From NCBI RefSeq assembly GCF_001637205.1, contig NZ_LVJH01000003.1:216091-280090 (forward strand): a stretch of DNA of 64,000 bases, written 5' to 3'. The position numbers were made by a program, and so were the translations under genes. The DNA comes from Paenibacillus glacialis (GTDB lineage: Bacteria > Bacillota > Bacilli > Paenibacillales > Paenibacillaceae). Positions 54,930 to 62,910 of this stretch are shown piece by piece (within the stretch, counting starts at the first letter, position 1; each line of letters begins with the position of its first letter). The notes under the pieces were generated by a model. The model had not been told where the DNA came from. It was given only the letters and a program-made list of their open reading frames with translations, and ran no database searches.

Positions 54930-55394
54930 ATGGATTTATATTTCTTGCTGCCAACGATAAGTACCACATTCATAGTCATAAGTGCAGTATTAGTAGCCAT
55001 TGGTTGGGTCCTTATTATTAAGGGTAAAAGGGAAGCACATAAGAAGGTCATGATTGCTGGAGCTATTGCGGCGATGATATTCTTTGTTATTTACTCGTCA
55101 CGCACCATATTTGTGGGTAATACCGAATGGGGCGGTCCGGAAGATCTTGAAATTTATTATCGCGTATTCTTGATATTTCATATTACTCTGGCAACGGTTG
55201 CTGCGGTATTTGGACTTACAACACTTACACTTGGATTTAAGGCTAAGTATGCGAAGCACCGCAAATGGGGGAAGGTTTCTTCGATCATGTGGTTCTTCAC
55301 AGCGATCACGGGTGTGGCTGTATACACTCTTCTTTACCTTTTATATCCAGGTGGTCATACGAAACCGATGTGGGAAGCCATTTTCGGGATATAG
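54930..55394 (+). CDS. ctaM: DUF420 membrane protein, CtaM-like
   Basis: A 154-residue protein with four spans: LPTISTTFIVISAVLVAIGW, REAHKKVMIAGAIAAMIFFV, HITLATVAAVFG and KHRKWGKVSSIMWFFTAITG. Conserved His residues in spans fit DUF420. In Staphylococcus the member CtaM is needed for haem A oxidases, in line with its place after ctaG. AGGAGG precedes the ATG. Confidence 0.87.
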   Translation: MDLYFLLPTISTTFIVISAVLVAIGWVLIIKGKREAHKKVMIAGAIAAMIFFVIYSSRTIFVGNTEWGGPEDLEIYYRVFLIFHITLATVAAVFGLTTLTLGFKAKYAKHRKWGKVSSIMWFFTAITGVAVYTLLYLLYPGGHTKPMWEAIFGI

Positions 55395-55434
55395 TGAATA
55401 GCTTGTTATAAGCAGTATATGTAACTTTAAGATG

Positions 55435-55468
55435 AGATCTGTCAGTTTAACTGAGGGGTCTTTTTTTA
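55435..55468 (+). terminator. Terminator after ctaM-like gene
   Basis: AGATC pairs with GGTCT around an inner CAGTTTAACTG palindrome, followed by T7. Confidence 0.8.
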
Positions 55469-55491
55469 TGGGAAAAATATCAAATTATCTC

Positions 55492-55542
55492 TTGACGAAT
55501 GTATAAGCACACATTATACTGTGTATAAAGATATATACAGTA
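55492..55542 (+). promoter_or_regulatory. Promoter with overlapping YtrA-type operator
   Basis: TTGACG at 55492-55497, 17-base spacer, TATACT at 55515-55520. A near-perfect palindrome TACTGTGTATA / TATATACAGTA at 55517-55542 overlaps the -10 and start site. Its form suits a GntR/YtrA dimer, and such a regulator is encoded at 56471 in the same cluster. Confidence 0.75.
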
Positions 55543-55615
55543 AGCACAGCGAACACACCAACATAACAGTGAGAGACGACAATGCTGGAGAACAATAATT
55601 TTTAAAAATGAGGCG

Positions 55616-56344
55616 ATGAGAGTGAATACTGTAATAAAAGATGCTTGGGTCATTTTTAAAAAGGATATAAAAATCGAGAAGTTCATGGTGATCGTTTCTA
55701 TCATATTCATGGGATATATAGGAGTTATGATTAGCACGCTTATAGGAACTCAATATGATCATCAGAACGAAATAATACCGGCAGCCGATGTTCTACTGCT
55801 AACACTGATCCCGATGTTGGGTTTTTATTTCTCAAAGAAGTCTTTTAAATATATGACAGAGGATTCATACACACAAATGTTGATCTATCTACGTACATTA
55901 CCCATCTCCCCTAAAGTCATAATGTGCTATAGATACATCCAGATGTTAATAGCATTTACAATTAATAGCGTAATCGTTTTTAGTATCATATATGGAGTTA
56001 GCTATCAGTTGAGATCGGAAATGTCTATAGGAAATTACATTTGTTTTGCTCTAACATGGATTGGATATGCACTGGCAGTCACAGGGTTTTATATTCATTT
56101 CGAATTTACTAGTAGTGGAAGGAAATACTTCTGGTTGTCGATGGTGATGATGGTGGTTACGGCTATTGTGGGGATTACCAATTGGTTACTAGGTGGAAAT
56201 ATGTTCTTATATACGGTAAAAATGAGCAAAGAGTGGGGGATACTATCGCCAGTCATGTGGATATCCTTGATAGGTGGAATGATAACCTTGGCTCTATTGG
56301 GTAAGTTAACTTTTCGCAAATTACAACACAGAGATCTTCTTTAG
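55616..56344 (+). CDS. ABC-2 type membrane protein
   Basis: A 242-residue membrane protein with six spans. The opening MRVNTVIKDAWVIFKKDIKI and MLIYLRTLPISPKVIMCYRYIQ resemble ABC-2 permeases of the ytr/bcrB type. It is the first gene after the operator. A GTG at 55622 is an alternative start with better spacing from GAGGCG. It probably pairs with the ATPase at 56883. Confidence 0.8.
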   Translation: MRVNTVIKDAWVIFKKDIKIEKFMVIVSIIFMGYIGVMISTLIGTQYDHQNEIIPAADVLLLTLIPMLGFYFSKKSFKYMTEDSYTQMLIYLRTLPISPKVIMCYRYIQMLIAFTINSVIVFSIIYGVSYQLRSEMSIGNYICFALTWIGYALAVTGFYIHFEFTSSGRKYFWLSMVMMVVTAIVGITNWLLGGNMFLYTVKMSKEWGILSPVMWISLIGGMITLALLGKLTFRKLQHRDLL

Positions 56345-56440
56345 CTAGATAGATTGAACTAAAGACGAACCCTCATATTCATGATTCTCTTTAAAGATGA
56401 TTGAGCTTGTGAGCGCAAACTTTAGTTCAATCTATATAGA
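56345..56440. repeat. Inverted-repeat element, copy 2 (long)
   Basis: ATAGATTGAACTAAAG at 56349-56364 pairs perfectly with CTTTAGTTCAATCTAT at 56420-56435. The inner GAGCGCAAA beside the right arm matches copy 1 (GAGCGAAAA). The core is 55 bases versus 10 in copy 1. It lies between two genes of the ABC operon. Confidence 0.75.
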
Positions 56441-56470
56441 TGTATCAGATTCAGGAATGAGGTGTGAAAG

Positions 56471-56875
56471 GTGTGGATACCAATTCAAATTAACGAGAAT
56501 AGTGCAGAGCCGCTGTATCATCAAATAGAGACTCAACTAAGATCGCTTATCATAAATGGTCAGATCGAGGAGAATACACTTTTACCATCGATTAGGGAAT
56601 TTGCGAGTGGATTGAATTGCAGTGTTATTACGGTTCGAAGGGTGTATCAGGATTTAGAGAGTGAAGGCCTGCTTAGAACGAAACAAGGAACAGGAACCTT
56701 TGTTGCAAAGGTTGGTGAGTCTAAACGTGAAACATTCAAACGGGAATCTGTTGAGGATGCTTTAGGCAAAGCAGTTGATGCTGGGATTTCAGTTCAGTGT
56801 AGTGAAGAAGAGATCAAGAGGCTGTTTCTAGATATAGTAACGCGTAAATATCATCCCGAGGATGGGAAGGAGTAA
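56471..56875 (+). CDS. GntR family regulator, YtrA type
   Basis: A 134-residue regulator with a GntR winged helix: NENSAEPLYHQIETQLRSLI, TLLPSIREFASGLNCSVITV and RRVYQDLESEGLLRTKQGTG. The C-terminal part is short (about 60 residues), as in the YtrA subfamily, with no ligand domain. It likely represses its own operon through the palindrome at 55517-55542, and cell-envelope stress is the usual signal in Bacillus. The GTG start follows GAGGTG. Confidence 0.9.
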   Translation: MWIPIQINENSAEPLYHQIETQLRSLIINGQIEENTLLPSIREFASGLNCSVITVRRVYQDLESEGLLRTKQGTGTFVAKVGESKRETFKRESVEDALGKAVDAGISVQCSEEEIKRLFLDIVTRKYHPEDGKE

Positions 56876-56882
56876 TTCTGAT

Positions 56883-57797
56883 ATGGAGCAGATGGTCGTT
56901 AATATGGTTGGTGTAAAGAAGAAGCGAAGAAATAAAATGATTGGCCCTCTGAATCTGTCTATACCACAAGGATATGTCGTTGTGATCGTAGGAGAGAATG
57001 GATCGGGTAAAAGTACGTTGATCAATATGCTGATGCAGACCGTGATCCCTGATGAAGGAGATATAACAATTTTCGGTCAATCCTATCCTGATGGTATTCC
57101 ACCAGAGATTAAGCAACAAATTGGATATGTATCAGAGAAATCTAACAGCGAAGAGGACCATCTGACAGCGGAAGAAGTCGCAACATTTCGTTCATACTGG
57201 TACAAAGAATGGGACGATATCCTGTTACAGAAATTGTTGAAGACGTTTAATGTACCCGTTAACACTCGATTAAATAAAATGTCTAAGGGTGAACGAAGAA
57301 AACTGGAAATTGCAGTGGCTTTGGCATCACGTCCCAAATTATTGTTGTTAGATGAACCTTCTTCCGGGCTTGATCCATTCGCCTGGAAGAGAATGATTGA
57401 TGAGCTTCAAACATATATGAAGCAGGGGGACTCGACGATTCTATTATCCACCCATATTGTAGATGAGATTAAAAGACTTGCAGATTTCATCATACTGGTA
57501 CATCAGGGTCGAATACTCGGGATGGTTGAGAAAGATAGTCTTCTGGATAATTGGAAGGAAGTATGGGTTAGAAGTGATAGTACAATTCTAGAAGATTTAC
57601 CAGGAGTTGTGCAGGCGCATCAGGAGTCTCCGGGTGTGCTACGACTGATAACAACTGAGTGTAAGCAACTAGAGAATCTTCTACAACATTCAGGAATACA
57701 AGTAATAAAGACGCGTGGGTTAGAGTTTGATGAAATACTAAGTCTATGGATTCAAAGAGATGAGGCTGTCATTGCACAGTCAGTGAGGGGAGAATAA
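56883..57797 (+). CDS. ABC transporter ATPase, YtrB-like
   Basis: A 304-residue ATPase. Walker A VGENGSGKST, a signature LNKMSKGERRKLEIAVALAS (MSKGE in place of LSGGQ) and Walker B LLLLDEPSSGLDP are present. MSKG-type signatures are usual in this drug/bacitracin-resistance group. The ATG at 56883 follows AAGGAG. It overlaps nothing, starting eight bases after the regulator. Confidence 0.9.
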   Translation: MEQMVVNMVGVKKKRRNKMIGPLNLSIPQGYVVVIVGENGSGKSTLINMLMQTVIPDEGDITIFGQSYPDGIPPEIKQQIGYVSEKSNSEEDHLTAEEVATFRSYWYKEWDDILLQKLLKTFNVPVNTRLNKMSKGERRKLEIAVALASRPKLLLLDEPSSGLDPFAWKRMIDELQTYMKQGDSTILLSTHIVDEIKRLADFIILVHQGRILGMVEKDSLLDNWKEVWVRSDSTILEDLPGVVQAHQESPGVLRLITTECKQLENLLQHSGIQVIKTRGLEFDEILSLWIQRDEAVIAQSVRGE

Positions 57798-57798
57798 T

Positions 57799-58704
57799 AT
57801 GGAATCTTTAAAGCTGGAGAAGGTAACAAAGCAATTTGGAGATAAGACCGCTGTAAATGAACTGTCTCTACAAGTAGAGAAGGGTGAGATCTATGGACTA
57901 CTTGGAGCAAACGGGGCTGGCAAGACGACAACTATGCGTATGGTATTAGGACTTATATATCCCGATGGAGGAAGTATACGTTACAATGGTAAACCACATA
58001 ATGATGAACTTCGGCAAATCATGGGCTATCTACCTGAGGAACGAGGACTATATCCGAAGATTAAAGTGAGTGATCAAATTAATTATTTAGCGCAGCTTCG
58101 AGGCATGCCTCGTAAAGATGCAGATAAGAGTCTGCGTTATTGGTTGGAACGCTTCGAAGTTCCTGAGTATTATGATAAACGAATTGAAGAATTATCCAAG
58201 GGAAATCAACAAAAAATCGGGTTCATCGCAGCTGTTGTGCACAAGCCTCAGATCCTCATATTAGATGAAGCATTCAGTGGGTTAGATCCTGTGAATGTGG
58301 AGCTATTAAAGTCAACGGTTAAGGAGCTTCGCGATCAAGGAACAAGCATACTTTTCTCTACGCACCGCATGGAACACGTCGAAGAGTTATGCCAAAACAT
58401 TACCATTATGCATCGTTCTAACCCTATTGTTCAGGGTAGTCTGAAAGAAATCAAAGGTAGATATCCACGTGAACAGGTGGCTTTGGGAACGACAAGTGAA
58501 GTAACTGGACTAGAGAATATTCCTGGTGTAAGTAAAGTGACCATTCAAGAGCAAGGTGGGTATCTGATCGCCATTTCTGATACATCAGCTGCTCAACAGA
58601 TATTGCAGACAGCGATGCTGCAAAGTGTTGTAGAGAAGTTCGAGTTAAAGGAACCAACACTGAATCAAATCTTTATTAAAGAGGTAGGTGAATCACATGA
58701 ATAA
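57799..58704 (+). CDS. ABC transporter ATPase, NatA-like
   Basis: A 301-residue ATPase. Walker A GANGAGKTT, signature LSKGNQQKIGFIAAVVHKP, Walker B ILILDEAFSGLDP, and a C-terminal DUF4162-type tail. It starts one base after the previous stop and its end overlaps the next gene. It partners with the NatB-like permease downstream. Family members export Na+ or drugs. Confidence 0.92.
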   Translation: MESLKLEKVTKQFGDKTAVNELSLQVEKGEIYGLLGANGAGKTTTMRMVLGLIYPDGGSIRYNGKPHNDELRQIMGYLPEERGLYPKIKVSDQINYLAQLRGMPRKDADKSLRYWLERFEVPEYYDKRIEELSKGNQQKIGFIAAVVHKPQILILDEAFSGLDPVNVELLKSTVKELRDQGTSILFSTHRMEHVEELCQNITIMHRSNPIVQGSLKEIKGRYPREQVALGTTSEVTGLENIPGVSKVTIQEQGGYLIAISDTSAAQQILQTAMLQSVVEKFELKEPTLNQIFIKEVGESHE

Positions 58705-59998
58705 GAATAAGTTAGGTACTGTCATAGGATTTACATTTCGTAACAAGGTGAAGACAAAAGCATTTCTCATAACAACATTAGTGTTAGCTATTATCATATC
58801 TATTGCTATTAACATTCCTTACTTGATCCAGTTGTTTACTGGAGAGGATTTGAAGTCGGAGGGTACGAAGATAGGTCTCGTATATGGTCAACAAGTTGAA
58901 TTGGCAGGACAGTTAGATAGTTATTGGAAGGAACAGAATAATGATGAATTCACCTTCATGAAATATGATACATCAGATGCAGCAGTGTTAAAGAAAGACA
59001 TTGAAGACGGTAAGATTGACGGATATCTGGAATTCTCAGAAGAACAGGCGACATTATTCCCTTCAGTTGTATATTCTTCTAATGAAGATGATGGTTTGAA
59101 CCCAATCGCTCAGGCGGAGCTTTCAGCTGCATTGCAGGCTGTTAAGATGCAGGTTATTGTGAAGGATTCCCTCACAGCAGAGCAAATTGCTGAATTAAAA
59201 ACGCCGGTGCAGTTTGATGCACAGAACATCAATGCCAATCCTAATGCTTCTACAGTTGTCGAAGAAAAAGATGAAGCAGCGGAGATGATGGAATTTGGAG
59301 TGGTGTATCTCCTGATTATTCTTTTCTTTTTTACTTCCATGACCACAGGCAATATGATCGCCGCCGAAGTAACGACGGAGAAAAGCTCACGGATCATGGA
59401 AATCCTTATCACAAGCGTATCACCATTGACTCAAATGTTCGGTAAGGTTATTGGGATGTTCTTAGTGGGCTTGACCCAGATCGTTACATTTATTCTGGTG
59501 ATCATAGGAAATCTATTGATGCCACAAAATAAAGAACTACTTGCAGATTTTAATATAGATCTCTCACAGGTTAGTATAGACGTTATAGTCTATGGGTTCT
59601 TATTCTATGTGCTCGGATACTTCCTATATGCAGTGTTGTTCGCAGCTGTTGGATCTATCGTGAGCCGTACAGAAGACTTAGGTCAAGCAGTTATGCCGAT
59701 TACGATGTTATCACTTGCGGCATTCTACATTGGAAGCTTCAGCATGGGTGCTCCTGATTCCATGTTGATGAAAGTATCTTCATTCATCCCATTCCTATCA
59801 CCAACGACAATGATTGTACGGATTGGTATCGGGGAAATAGCGATGTGGGAAATATGGGTTTCAATCCTTATCATGTTAGTCTCAATCCTATTCTTCGGAT
59901 GGTTATCTGCGAAGATCTATCGTACAGGTGTACTTATGTATGGTAAACGTCCAACGATCAAAGAGCTTCGTAAAGCGATGAAGGCTTATAAGATATAG
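58697..59998 (+). CDS. ABC-2 permease, NatB-like
   Basis: A 433-residue ABC-2 membrane protein: one span near residues 15-40, a large outside domain (to about 200), then five or six spans with FGVVYLLIILFFFTSMTTGN and AAEVTTEKSSRIMEILITSV, a family signature. It forms an exporter with the ATPase before it. The GTG at 58688 is an alternative. The ATG at 58697 is better spaced from GAGGTAGG. Confidence 0.92.
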   Translation: MNKNKLGTVIGFTFRNKVKTKAFLITTLVLAIIISIAINIPYLIQLFTGEDLKSEGTKIGLVYGQQVELAGQLDSYWKEQNNDEFTFMKYDTSDAAVLKKDIEDGKIDGYLEFSEEQATLFPSVVYSSNEDDGLNPIAQAELSAALQAVKMQVIVKDSLTAEQIAELKTPVQFDAQNINANPNASTVVEEKDEAAEMMEFGVVYLLIILFFFTSMTTGNMIAAEVTTEKSSRIMEILITSVSPLTQMFGKVIGMFLVGLTQIVTFILVIIGNLLMPQNKELLADFNIDLSQVSIDVIVYGFLFYVLGYFLYAVLFAAVGSIVSRTEDLGQAVMPITMLSLAAFYIGSFSMGAPDSMLMKVSSFIPFLSPTTMIVRIGIGEIAMWEIWVSILIMLVSILFFGWLSAKIYRTGVLMYGKRPTIKELRKAMKAYKI

Positions 59999-60137
59999 TG
60001 GCAGCTTGCACATTGAAATTTGTGGACAATGGACAAGGAGAGAAAGAAAAGAACGTAGGCTGGCTGAATATACTTTGAAATTAATAATTTATGTATAACT
60101 GAGAATTTATAAATATTGAAAATGAGACTATTAAGGC

Positions 60138-60175
60138 CAGTTAGATCAATTCGTTGATCTAACTGTTTTTTTTTT
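60138..60175 (+). terminator. Terminator of the ABC cluster
   Basis: CAGTTAGATCAA pairs perfectly with TTGATCTAACTG over a 4-base loop, then T10. The remaining part of the 305-base gap (59999-60303) shows no gene. Confidence 0.95.
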
Positions 60176-60303
60176 GAGTTTGGTACTAGCAGTACTACTA
60201 AATATTATTAGCTGTTGGAGTTATATTGAATTGAATAATATACCAAATGTTCATTTATTCCCTATTTCATCCGAATATATATTGTATAGGGAGGTGATGA
60301 AAC

Positions 60304-60930
60304 TTGAGGATAGTTTTGAAAGCGTTATTGTTGTTATTGAGTTTTGGTGTCGGGGTTACAAGTTGTTCTTTAAGTATTAATATTATGGCAGGGTTAGAAG
60401 ATCCCGAATTTATTGTTTGGGATCCAGGACCTGGAGGAGTTTTAACATTCTATTTATCCATTATTATTATAGGATACAGTGTTTTAATGTTTATTTTAAA
60501 CAAGAAGAATAATCAAAGGCTGGTAATGATAGCCCTTTACACTTTTCTTTTGTCCCTTGTCTTAACTCCATTAATTATTCGTTACTCTGTGGATGTCAGT
60601 AATTACTTTAAAACTCCCTCTCATAAAACACAGACAGCCATTAGGAAAGAAATCCAACGGATAATAGAAGAAAATGATTTACCTTATATTATAGATTCGA
60701 AAGAAAGTGAAAGTCGGACAAAATATGAGGTTATTAGAACTGTAATTCTTCTTAAAAAGGAAACTGAGGGTAAGATTCAACAAAATGAGGTTGGTTTGGT
60801 ACTAAGGAACCGCCTAAATGCTGAGCTGAGATTAGTGTTTTATGATAAAAATCAACAAGAATACGTTTCAGTTGTACTTAACAAAGATAAAAGAATTGTT
60901 GACTGTGATCCAATGGAGTTTTGTAAGTAA
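60304..60930 (+). CDS. Uncharacterised membrane protein
   Basis: A 208-residue protein. The first 110 residues hold three spans and a possible lipobox-like VTSC. The rest is a charged soluble domain (IRKEIQRIIEENDLPYIIDS, LVFYDKNQQEYVSVVLNKDK). The TTG start has GGGAGGTG at a good distance. The region turns AT-rich from here. No family recognised. Confidence 0.65.
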   Translation: MRIVLKALLLLLSFGVGVTSCSLSINIMAGLEDPEFIVWDPGPGGVLTFYLSIIIIGYSVLMFILNKKNNQRLVMIALYTFLLSLVLTPLIIRYSVDVSNYFKTPSHKTQTAIRKEIQRIIEENDLPYIIDSKESESRTKYEVIRTVILLKKETEGKIQQNEVGLVLRNRLNAELRLVFYDKNQQEYVSVVLNKDKRIVDCDPMEFCK

Positions 60931-60954
60931 AATTATTAAGAGGGAGTTAATTAT

Positions 60955-62076
60955 ATGAGGAAAATTATCTCGACATTACTTGTTTTATTGATATTATTTA
61001 ATTCAATTCCTAATTATGGTTATTCTTTAAATGTAAATGCTGATGGTTCTGGTGGTATCAGTACCAGAAGTACAAATGTTTGGGCAGAAGAATATAAGGT
61101 AGAGTTTGGGAAAGATGTGAAAATTCATTTTAGTTTTGATGATGAACCCCATCCTGTTAGGATAGAGATATATAAAGATGAACAATGGTTAAAGAAATCT
61201 ACAGTATGGTCAACCGATATGAGTAATACTTAAAGGCTTCTTACATATTTGAAACAGGTAATGCAACTGGGGTTACCCTTAATGATTTAGTAATAGGTAG
61301 GGCTATTGGTAATATTATGCCAAATATATTATCAGCTTACGAGTTGTTACCATCGGGGAATTAACTGGAATGGAGAACTGGGAGATGGAACGAGAATTGA
61401 TCCAGTTTCACATATAAGAATCACAGGCCTAATTGGAAGCAGCGAAGTGACGGTCGGCGAAAGGCATAGTGCAGCTTTAAAAACGGACGGAAGTGTATGG
61501 GCATGGGGCACCAGCACTGTAGGACAACTAGGAGATGGGACACTTGGATCACGCTTAACTCCAGCCCCTGTGATAGAGGGTAAAGCGCTGAAGGTAACCT
61601 TGAAATATCCTGTAGATACAAACAGTTATACTATTAAAAATAACGGTAATATATCTATTATGTCAGGAGAAGAAACAACAGTTACTTTAGCGGTATATAG
61701 ATCGGATGGCTCTTCAAATACTGATTTTAATGGTACACATAAAGTATCTATATCAGGATATACAACCACACCTAACGGTGCTTCTGGACAATTCGGGAAG
61801 AAGGAGCTTTCAAATAGTGGTTCTACTGTTGTAGATATTGAATTTCATCAAGGAATTGCCGAGATTCAGTTATCTTTATATCAAACTGGACAACAAACAA
61901 TTTATTTTCTTTTAGATGAAATTGATGTGGGCAAGTTAGAATTAGAGATTATTCCTTCTGAAGAACTTGAATTGACGATTACTGAACATGTGACACTCGT
62001 TAATGGGAAAGGAGAGCTTAAGAAACAGTCGCTTAATGCTGTAAAAGATAAGTTTTGTAATATACTTATTGCTTAA
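60955..62076 (+). pseudogene. Decayed secreted protein gene with RCC1-like repeats
   Basis: Begins with a clear signal peptide (MRKIISTLLVLLILFNSIPN). The frame closes at 61233, but a second frame continues sensibly (KASYIFETGNATGVTLNDLV) to about 61362. The original frame then reopens with NWNGELGDGTR and SAALKTDGSVWAWGT, GQLGDGT, which are RCC1 beta-propeller repeats. Only about one and a half of the usual repeats remain, followed by an Ig-like segment. At least two frame breaks and a deletion are needed to explain it. Confidence 0.65.
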
Positions 62077-62327
62077 TAGTTATAGATAAGCTGAAGAGTC
62101 GAGAGGGGGACCTTCTGGAAAAACCTTAGTTAATACAGATGGAAAAGGGATTTAATTTTTTTGGAAATTGATGATAAGTGATATTAAAACTGACGCGGTG
62201 TATACTTTCATTATGTATGGTTTAGATCCTATTATTAGAAAATGTAGGAGTTTGCTTAGAAGAAACATAGATAGAAAATAATAATTAGAGTGGAAGAAAA
62301 ATAGTTATCCCCCTTCAGAAAAGATAT

Positions 62328-62361
62328 ACGTTAGGTGTCAATTTAAATTGACACCTAACGT
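62328..62361. repeat. 34-base perfect palindrome
   Basis: ACGTTAGGTGTCAATTT is followed directly by its exact reverse complement. It could be a transposon end remnant or a large operator. Confidence 0.8.
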
Positions 62362-62600
62362 AGTCAGCCGGAAGGGGGGGCCTTGGGAAGTTAATAATAC
62401 AGTATTGTGCGATTGGATGAAAATTATCAGCTTGAAAGAGTACAATTAATTGAAAAGTGTGTACATGCTGATAAATTGGAGCCTGGAGCCCAATATTTCT
62501 ATTATGCCAGACCAATATCTTGTTCCTGAAAATAATGATTTTAATGAAGTGAAACTAAAAGCCGATAATGGCCCAAAGTGTGTGAATTGTTTGCTTTAAA

Positions 62601-62731
62601 GGCACCAACTTTAATGTAATCGCATGATGAATTCATTTTTCTCAGGTACCTACTATAATGTAAAATGAGAGAAGGGTTATAAACTCAAAAAAACCTGATT
62701 TAACAGGTTTTTTAGGCACCAACTATAATGT
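62601..62731 (+). mobile_element. Possible insertion-sequence end remnant
   Basis: GGCACCAACTTTAATGT (62601), GGTACCTACTATAATGT (62645) and GGCACCAACTATAATGT (62715) are spaced 44 and 70 bases apart in the same direction. Multiple terminal repeats of this sort are seen at ends of IS21-type elements. No transposase gene is present. Confidence 0.4.
62686..62714. terminator. Small terminator in the decayed region
   Basis: AAAAAACCTG pairs with CAGGTTTTTT, with A- and T-tracts on both sides. Confidence 0.75.
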
Positions 62732-62910
62732 CACTGAACAATTTGTCTTATGGGACACGATAGTGCAAAGGAGAGACCCACCGAGGCATAAGCCAAAGTG
62801 GTCTTCTTTTTTTGTTTTGCTAAGGAAACGTTCCTTCTCCTAAAAATCATTTTACAACTATATTTTTAAATAGGTACATGGTAGTATTTGGGTGAAAGAG
62901 AGGTGTTTAG

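Larger units (their letters stand above)
62077..62910. other. 834-base decayed intergenic region
   Basis: AT-rich, with no complete gene. It contains a 34-base perfect palindrome (62328-62361), a short broken coding-like stretch (about 62405-62525), three related 17-base motifs (62601, 62645, 62715) and a small terminator (62686-62714). Mobile-element debris is likely. Confidence 0.6.

Noticed and set aside
60174..60380. 68-residue plus-strand ORF
   Set aside because: Starts inside a terminator T-tract and overlaps the better-supported gene at 60304.
62315..62515. 66-residue minus-strand ORF
   Set aside because: Includes the perfect palindrome and debris. No ribosome site.
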